Positions 57,191 through 64,000 of a stretch of DNA of 64,000 nt are shown here, one piece after another. Both the position numbers and the translations under genes were made by a program. The DNA comes from Colius striatus (taxonomy: Eukaryota > Chordata > Aves > Coliiformes > Coliidae), in NCBI RefSeq assembly GCF_028858725.1, contig NC_084761.1, forward strand, positions 37,436,501 to 37,500,500, given 5' to 3'. Under the pieces are notes generated by a model, which ran no database searches, was not told the DNA's origin, and saw only the letters and a list, made by a program, of their open reading frames with translations. Every line of letters begins with the position of its first letter. Position 1 is the first letter of the stretch.

Positions 57191-57534
57191 TTAAACATGA
57201 GGCTTGCTGTTTTTCAGTGTTTACTTGCTTGTTTAACATTTGGAAGGCAAAGTTTGCATTTCAGACATGGCACATAGAACACTGAGTTTGTGCCTTTCTG
57301 GCTCTCTACAGTAAGAAACTGGAGGTATTAGTTCTCTGCACTGGAGCCCACCTTCATTATGAGGAAAGGCGACACCACAGCTGCTTCCTGCTTCCTTTGT
57401 ACCCATGCCAAAGCAATCTTTAGTAAAATATACTAAGTTTAATGACCAAAATGCCAGAGCCACTTGCTTTAGTCTAGGTTCACTGCCCAGTCCTGCTTGG
57501 CCCATGGGAAATTGGTGAGCTATGTCCAAGCTTG

Positions 57535-57946
57535 GAACATCTCTCTCTTACAGGAAAGGCTGCAAGACCAGGGGGAATGGGGGAGGGGAGGGGCTTTAGC
57601 CTGGAGAAGACTGAGAAGAGACCTTGTCAACACTTATAGTTACTTAAACGGCAGGTGTCAAGAGGGTGAGGCAAGTCTTTTTTCACTGCAGCACCCAGTG
57701 ACAAGTCAAGGGGTAAGGGGCACAAGCAGGAACACAGGAAGTTCCACTTGAACATGAGGAGAAACTTCTTTCGTGTTTGGGTAAGGGAGCCCTGGCACAG
57801 GCTGCCCAGGGTGGTTGTGGAGTCTCCTTCTCAGGAGGTTTTCAAACCCTCCTGGATGTGTTCCTGTGTGACCTGCTTTAGCAGGGGTGGTGGACTAGAT
57901 GATCTTTAGAGGTTCCTTCAAACTCCTACCATCCTGTGATTCTGAA
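57535..57946 (+). mobile_element. CR1 LINE 3' fragment, sense
   Basis: Runs from GGAACATCTCTCTC through a degraded 3' ORF2 end to ACCATCCTGTGATTCTGA. It sits about 250 bp before PLAC8 exon 2 and is 5'-truncated. Confidence 0.88.
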
Positions 57947-58213
57947 TGGAGTGAGGAGTGGAGTGGGGAATGTCAATAGCCTGATTCTGTTTTGAAAGCT
58001 GGATAAAACGGCAGAAAATGCACAAACCTTGAAAAGACACAAATCAGGTAAGACATGGTTATGCATCCTCCCCTCCAGCGGCAGCGAGGGAGCTGGGCGA
58101 AAGGCCATCTGCCAAAGAGCAATGTCGACTGGTCGGGTGAGGGGTCAGACCGGCCACGGTTGCCTCACTCACGGTCCCATTCCCCTCCTCTCCCTTCCAG
58201 TATTGCATCAGGA

Positions 58214-58328
58214 ATGGCTGTACCTTCCGTCGTGACGATCCAGCCGCAGTATGGCATGGCCATGCCTGCTGTCTCGAGGAGCCTTTGGCAGACAGGGCTG
58301 ATGGACTGTTGCACTGACTGCAGTGTCT
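58214..58328 (+). CDS. PLAC8: PLAC8 first coding exon
   Basis: Variable N-terminus and the WQTG-DCCTDCSVC stretch; a Cys codon is split before GTGAGT. The transcribed exon starts at 58201. Confidence 0.93.
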
Positions 58329-60284
58329 GTGAGTGGCTCAGGCGATCTTTCTCGGAGCTGTGAGCAGTGATGTGCTGCTGTTGGTCCCGTGCCCTCTGGG
58401 GACACTTTTCTCACCATTGCCACTTGGGTTGGTGGTGCAATAGCTACAGCAATAGCTACAGTCCTCCCTGCTCCTCCCCCGGCAGCTGTGGTGCCAGATG
58501 GGCAGGGAGACCCTCACCCAGTGCTGCCTTTCTCCCCTGCCAGGCTGCTGCGGGATGTTCTGCTTCCCCTGCCTTGCCTGCCAAGTGGCTGGGGACATGA
58601 ATGAGTGCTGCCTGTGTGGGACCAGCGTGGCCATGAGGACCCTGTACCGCACCAGATACAACATCCCGGTCAGTGGTTAACTCCCCTCACCCCACCCCTC
58701 CTCCCCCATGCTGCAAGGCTGAAAGCTGAGGTGCCCCTAGGGCCCCTCTTCCTGCACATCAGGGATGAGCACGTGACAGCAGCACTCCCCACTCACCCTT
58801 TTTGGGAGCACAGAACAGGAGCTGAGATGCCCTCAGCCATGATGGTCTCAAGGCTGGTGACCAACAATGCACATTAATTCGATGCAGCTCCTTCCCAGCA
58901 CACTTCACCACTGAGCACAGCGGCTGGCAGAGCCTTGGCTGCTGCTTCCCCACACCGTCCCGTCTTTGAGAGATGGGCAAGATTTAAGATAATTGCGAGC
59001 AGACTAAAGAATAGATTCAGTTACACAGATATATATCTGTAATTGGACGGGGAAGAAAGATCCACATTCACATACAGCACGTGTGAAATGGTTTCTTTCT
59101 GTGGAGGTTGGGGTTAGTGCCCTCCCCAGTGCAAATCATGGTGGCCTAAGTTCAGTTTGTCCAAATTGCCTCTTCCTGTGGACATTTTAGTCCTCAATTT
59201 TAACCTCTGCAGCCAAAAGATAAGCAGTTATCTGCAGCCTGTAGAAAGGGATACAGATTTTAGGGTCTGCTACTGGAGATGCTGCAGCCAGCCAGTGAGC
59301 AATGGGCACACGATGTGGAATGTGATTAACCTTTTCCTGTCTGAAACATGGCTTTTGGGAAGCCTACATCCCTGTTACATCTAGTGTTGGTAAGATTTGG
59401 TAAGAGGTGAATCCTCTTGTGTTCTTGCCAGTCCTCAGAGATTAGAAGAGCTGGAGTCACTGGACTAAATAGATAGGCCAATTATTGGCCCAACACCAGA
59501 CCCATGGACAGCCTGTCTGCTGCAAAAGCAGTTGGGTGCACGAATAGTACAGTTTATTCATATGCAACATATACAGATTCTTTGAGCTTGCTGGTGATAA
59601 AGGCACTATGCTTGCAGGATGGTTTTAGCCCTCAAAATACAGTTGCAGTCACATGCTTAATTTCCTGAGGAATCTCTTGGTGTAGCTGAGGTGTCAGATC
59701 TTACCAAAAGGCATGCTTCTGGGGAGGGCGAGGAGGACAAACACCTCGATCTCTCCCCATGACTTTGTGTTGAAGTCTCATCCCCAAGTTAGGTACAAAA
59801 TCAGAGTAACAGTTATATCTAGTTATTTACTAGTGTGGAGAGTGGGTGGGTAGGACTGTGGTCAAGTCATTGCTCTTTACAAAGCTGTCATTCTTTGTAA
59901 AACTGTCATAAGCTGTTGATTTATCAGCAGTTGTTCAAAATGCCTCTTGGTATTTTGTACTAAACACTTCCTTGGTGGCTTGTGTGAAGCAGAAGAACAG
60001 GAAGGGAGGAACCTCCCCCTTGCCCCTCGCTAGTGCCACGACAACCAACAGAGATCACCAGGTCTTCATCCAGTCCCATGTTTGTTCTTGGCACCGGATG
60101 TTTATCAGTGATACAGATCTTTTTTTTCCCAATGTTTGGTGTTTCCAATACTCCCTAACCAATACCTTCCTAACAGGGGTCCATTTGCTCTGACTACTGT
60201 GTCACTCTCTTCTGCCCCGTGTGCTCTGTTTGCCAAATGAAGAGAGACATCAACCGGAGGAGGGATCTGGGCATATTCTGGTGA
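58214..60284 (+). CDS. PLAC8: PLAC8, small cysteine-rich protein (complete coding region)
   Basis: PLAC8 (onzin) belongs to the Cys-rich PLAC8 family. In mammals it is found in myeloid and epithelial cells and is linked to autophagy, host defence and cell-fate control; its biochemical role is not settled. Coding parts: 58214-58328, 58544-58668, 60177-60284. The product is 115 aa, the same length as the human protein. The N-terminus is short and variable (MAVPSVVTIQPQYGMAMPAV). The core is WQTGLMDCCTDCSVCCCGMF, then CFPCLACQVAGDMNECCLCG, TSVAMRTLYRTRYNIPGSIC and CQMKRDINRRR. The CCXXXXCPC-type core is kept in family form. The tail DLGIFW ends one residue beyond the usual F. Exon 2 begins at 58201 after TTCCAG, so the 13 bases before the ATG are 5' UTR and the first exon is upstream. 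Confidence 0.96.
58544..58668 (+). CDS. PLAC8: PLAC8 second coding exon
   Basis: Encodes the most conserved block, QVAGDMNECCLCGTSVAMRT, and ends NIP before the less usual donor GTCAGT. Confidence 0.95.
60177..60284 (+). CDS. PLAC8: PLAC8 last coding exon
   Basis: Encodes GSICSDYCVTLFCPVCSVCQ then MKRDINRRRDLGIFW and TGA at 60282-60284. The stop codon overlaps a donor-like CTG/GTGAGC. Confidence 0.94.
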   Translation, partial: GSICSDYCVTLFCPVCSVCQMKRDINRRRDLGIFW

Positions 60285-60306
60285 GCTGGGCGTGCAGGTG
60301 ATGGTT

Positions 60307-60312
60307 AATAAA
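60307..60312 (+). terminator. PLAC8: PLAC8 poly(A) signal AATAAA
   Basis: AATAAA only 23 bp after the stop codon, followed by a GT-rich stretch. A second AATAAA lies at 60680-60685. Confidence 0.6.
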
Positions 60313-60685
60313 GCCAGCACTGCACACAGTCACATGGCTTCCCCAAGGCTTTCTTGCCAACGCCTGACATAAGACACAGCGTTGCTGCAGTCGAGAATGT
60401 CACAAGAGTGACCTGTCTTGCAGCCAAATGTTGCTGGGAACCCTGTGCAGGACTGTGGGGGAAGGACTGGGAGGCACAGACAGTGTGGTGAGACAGGGCC
60501 CCGCTCTCTGACCCTTCTCCCCCCTCTCATTGCAGATGCCGCTGTCCTCGCTGTGCCCTGCAGAGCCACAGTGGGCAGGAGTCCTTGCTGCCTCGGCCTT
60601 GGCGAAACACAATATGGGGGCTTTGTCTGGGGCTTTGTCTTGATAATAGTTGATTCCCCCTTCTCTGAGTAAAACCATGAATAAA

Positions 60686-62890
60686 CAGCAATTTGCTTTC
60701 CTACCTGTGTGTATGTCACTCTTGCACTTCCTGAGAGCACCTGTCCTTCTCACAGTATGTCTGCCTTGGCAGCCCCTGGTGCAGCCAAGATTTCCCTGCG
60801 CCCACAGATTCTCACTAGTATTTTGTTATTTGCTCAGCTTTTTAAAAGGATGTTTGATACACACAAGGAGTTGATGTTGATCATCCAAGCTGTAAAATCT
60901 GGAAAAGTAACTTCTGCCCCAGGGCAGAGCTGAGGCTTCCTGCAGGCAAGAGATAGCTGCAAGCTACTGAGTGCCTGTTGTCCCTGCTGCAGTGGTCCGA
61001 GGCTGCTGGCTGATCCCACCTTTCTGAACATAAAGTCATGGGGATTTTTGGCTGCCTGCTGCCAGCCCACCTCCTGTGTTGTAGAGACACGTTCTTCTGT
61101 GGGCCCTGAGCTGGAATTTCCACCTGCCAGTGATTAAAAATCTGGCATGGGTTGTCCAAATCCTCTCCATGGGCAAACCCGGCTGCCTCTCTGCACCGCA
61201 TGCCTGCTTGTGCTGGGCTTAGTCATATGCTCTATGTCCAAAAGGCATGCACCCTTTTACCACTTTAATTTTTTTGCTCTACAGGTCTCATCCAGTTTCC
61301 GTCTCTTAAGAAAAGTTTGATTTTCCCTGCCCTCCCATGCCTTCACCTTCACCACAAACATTGTAAAAGGCAGGAAGAGGCTCTGTGCGTGCTGTGGGGT
61401 GGGTCTGCATGGTGGCACTCCCTCCTGCCTAAACCCCAGATGGCCCAAGCAGTCCTGTGGACGATCCCTGGAAATACAGGAAACTGCCTATCTTTAGCCT
61501 AATAGATGTAAAGGCTGGGAAGGTGGAGAGAGAGATGAAATACCGTGCTGCCTTCTCACCCTGCCTGGCACAGCGTGGTATGATTTCACCTCTTGTCACC
61601 CAGTGGAGCTGCAGTCAGTTCTTTCTGATGCTCAGGCTTAAGAGGGGGGAAGGTGCTGTACCCTAGTGGCAGACACCAGGAGTCAAACTGTCCTGACCTG
61701 CAAACTGCTACAGAAAGCGGTGTGTCCCGCCAGGGCCCTGTGCCAGGAGATGGGAAGAGGTGAGGGGCATCAACAGGAGCCCAGTAGAAATCAAGCTGCA
61801 TTTGTGCAAAGCAGCACCTGATCTGGAGTCTGGTCTGTTAGTCAGAGGGAGCAGAGGTCATTTGTCAGAGAATACCCACAACGTATAAAGAGAGAACCAG
61901 GAAAAGGCCATGCATTGCTGGGACAAAGGTGGCTTGACAGGTACGTGTGGCTTGGCTTTGCTTCAGCAAGGGCTGCTGTACAGAACTATGGAAACGGCTT
62001 GTGGCTGAGGTGGGGTTGCTGGGGAAGGGGAAAGGGTGGAAGCAGAAGGGAAAGAGGTGGAAGCAGAAGTGAGGTTTTCTACCTAGAAAACTACTTTGGA
62101 GCTAAACTGGTGTGCCAGGTGCTACTTACGGGTTTCTTAACAGAAGTGGGCAGCAGAAGTAAAGGACAGCAGCTTTTGCACTGTATTGTTCATTTGTGCA
62201 CACATACATGTGCCTATTAAAAAAACCCTACTGCTTAATGACCTTGGATACTGGTGAATTGTAGTTATGCGCACCTCAGGGTTGTTTCACTCCTGTCAGC
62301 CGTTCCAACACTGCTGGTGGTGCCACAGAACTGTAGGTTTGGGAGCGCTCAGGGTGATGTGCTGAGTGTGCGGGGCCCAGGGCACCCCTCAGGAGACAAG
62401 GGTGTAGCAGAGGTTCTCTGGGCTGCTGCCTGCTCCACTCTGCTCTGCAGCCTCTAGCCACACAGGGCTGTAGTGTGCTGGTACCTGGTAAGAGGGGAGG
62501 CAAGGCTGCAGCAAAGGGCATAGTGCCTGTGTGTACTGCTCTTCATCTCAGTATCTGGCAGCAGGGGAGCACCTCCTTTGGCAAGGGAGACTGGTGGGGT
62601 CCTATCTCTAAGCCTTTTCCCGCTGCTGTTCCCACGTACACTTCTCTGTGCGGTCCCTGCCTGCTGCTGCGCATCCCTATCCCTGCATGGGACCCCCATG
62701 CTGTCCCTGCCCAGCATCTCACTGCACAGCCTGCCATGGTCTGTCCACTCCTGTCGAGGAGTGGTTAAGGGAGAATGGACATGGATCCCAGGGTATAATG
62801 TTAGGCCTGATGGGGCAAGGCAATCTGAGTTCTAGTTATATGAATTTAATGCACAATCAAGACCAGAGTCAGAGCCACGGTTAAAGCAGT
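60686..62890. other. Intergenic, downstream of PLAC8
   Basis: No gene or clear interspersed repeat. A short imperfect GGAAGCAGAAG duplication occurs near 62037-62070. Confidence 0.5.
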
Positions 62891-63210
62891 TGCTGTCATG
62901 TAGACAGCAGGCCGCTTTCTGCTCCCTCAAGGTCGGGCTGTTTTCAGCTAACGAGCTAACAGCTCAAGGTGGAAAACAACTTTGGAGAAAAACAAGATGG
63001 GAAAATGTGAGGGAGCTTGTTTATCGCAGAAACCGCAAGTAGGATGAACATAAGAATGTAATCTATTAGCTGCTGTTGCTGAGCGAGCTCTGAAGCTGCT
63101 GGATATAAGTTAGAGCCTGCTCTCAATAAAGAGAAGATTTCTGCTATCACTCACATTGAGTAGGACTGATTTCTTCCCACCCAGCTGAGAATCGGACCCT
63201 GGGTTGATCA
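62891..63210 (+). mobile_element. LTR-like segment of an endogenous retrovirus
   Basis: A TATA-like TATAAG (63104-63109) is followed within 25 bp by AATAAA (63125-63130) and then a U5-like stretch ending near GGGTTGATCA. This tight TATA-to-poly(A) spacing is seen in class II and alpharetrovirus-type avian LTRs. The left edge (about TGCTGTCATG) is a guess. No gag, pol or env frame was recognised downstream in the window. Confidence 0.5.
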
Positions 63211-63222
63211 CCGCATGAAGTA

Positions 63223-63442
63223 GGCTTCGAGCCTGGGTTTTTCAGGCTTTGAGCCTGGGTTTTTCAGGCTTTGAGCCTGGGTGTTTCAGGCTTTGAGCCT
63301 GGGTGTTTCAGACTTAGAGTCTGGTTTCAGACTTCAGGCCTGGTTTCAGGCTTTGAGCCTGGGTTTCAGGCTTCGAGCCTGGGTTTTTCAGACTTAGAGT
63401 CTGGGTTGCAGACTTCGAGTCTGGTTTTTCAGGCCAAGAGCC
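63223..63442 (+). repeat. Tandem array of about 22-bp units with a conserved mini-inverted repeat
   Basis: Ten units of 19-22 bp plus a degenerate eleventh follow the LTR-like segment. Units start at 63223, 63245, 63267, 63289, 63311, 63330, 63349, 63369, 63391, 63411 and 63432. Six carry GGCTTNGAGCC, three carry GACTTNGAGTC and one is a mixed form. Unit lengths are not multiples of three. Confidence 0.85.
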
Positions 63443-64000
63443 GAAAACTTCGCGGCACACTCCCCTGCCCCTCCTGCTTCTCAAACCCTCCGATGCCCAG
63501 GCTCCCTGCATGGCCTGTGGTTTCAACAAGCTATGAGGTGCTACCTCAGCTGCAGAGGTGGTGGGAAATACCTGGGGCCCCTTGCATGAACAAGCAGGGC
63601 CATCTGGCCAGGGCAGGGGCAGGAGGTGTCCAGGGAGAGATGATGGGTCCTGCTGCACCCAAAGGTGGTGGAGCTGCCCACATTGGCTTCAAAGGTCCTT
63701 TGCAACAGCTGGGTCTTTCCCTAGAGAGGGTAGGGCAGCATTTTTACTGCTCAACAGTCCCATCCATTAGCAGCAGGAAAACACCTTTGTCTTTTAACCC
63801 TTGGTAGGGGCTGGTGACTGAAGCAGTGCCACTAGCTGCTGGTTCACCCTTCAAGGCCTTTCCTCACCTCACGGGAGCAGCTACCAGGGCCAGCCCAGGC
63901 ATGTTTTGGTTGCCTGCAGAAAGATGCAGAAAGTCACGAGCAAATCACATGGAGACATTTACTAAGTCGTTTACCCTCTTATTGCATAATTCAACATCCC
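63443..64000. other. Right end of the window
   Basis: GC-rich DNA with no recognised gene. An open frame running out of the array to 63807 has no visible domain. Confidence 0.45.

Noticed and set aside
63271-63807. 178-codon frame running through the tandem array at 63.2 kb
   Set aside because: Array units of 19-22 bp shift frame from unit to unit, so the repeats are not maintained as protein; no domain after the array.

Overview
The window is vertebrate nuclear DNA, almost certainly from a bird. The genes have many short exons with GT/AG introns, CpG islands sit over two first exons, and the repeats are mostly CR1 LINE fragments (at least nine segments) plus several endogenous-retrovirus LTRs and no mammalian SINEs. 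Four genes lie on the + strand in the order HELQ (3' part), HPSE, COQ2, PLAC8. I recall the same order and relative orientation from human 4q21, so this is a conserved synteny block. No prokaryotic-type features, CRISPR arrays, rRNA or tRNA genes were seen.

Layout. 1-14.7 kb: sixteen exons of HELQ, from the Walker A exon to the stop codon and poly(A) signal; the N-terminal exons lie upstream of the window. 14.7-21.4 kb: intergenic DNA with one CR1 scrap and simple repeats. 21.4-33.5 kb: all twelve coding exons of heparanase (HPSE), starting in a CpG island; the predicted protein is 525 aa with both catalytic glutamates. 33.5-37.8 kb: 3' flank with two CR1 copies. 37.8-44.8 kb: COQ2, seven exons, 357 aa, starting in a second CpG island. 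Its promoter carries NRF1-, ETS/GABP- and YY1-type sites, and its first intron holds a roughly 34-bp tandem repeat in which every unit contains an RFX X-box-like dyad. 44.8-58.2 kb: gene-free and repeat-rich, with a rearranged CR1, an ERVL-type solo LTR with a 5-bp target duplication, a second LTR with 10-bp terminal inverted repeats, and a possible third LTR. 58.2-60.3 kb: PLAC8, three coding exons, 115 aa. 60.7-64 kb: gene-free, with a retroviral LTR-like segment followed by a roughly 22-bp tandem array whose units keep a short inverted repeat by paired changes.

The genes do not form an operon-like system. HELQ acts in replication-coupled DNA repair, HPSE in heparan-sulfate turnover, COQ2 in mitochondrial ubiquinone synthesis, and PLAC8 is a small cysteine-rich protein of immune and epithelial cells. 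All four reading frames are intact across the reconstructed exons. Exon boundaries were read from splice signals, codon phase and remembered similarity to vertebrate orthologues; no alignment or transcript evidence was available. The most unusual signals are non-coding: the X-box array in COQ2 intron 1, the paired-change stem array at 63.2 kb, and the internally inverted CR1 at 50-51.7 kb.
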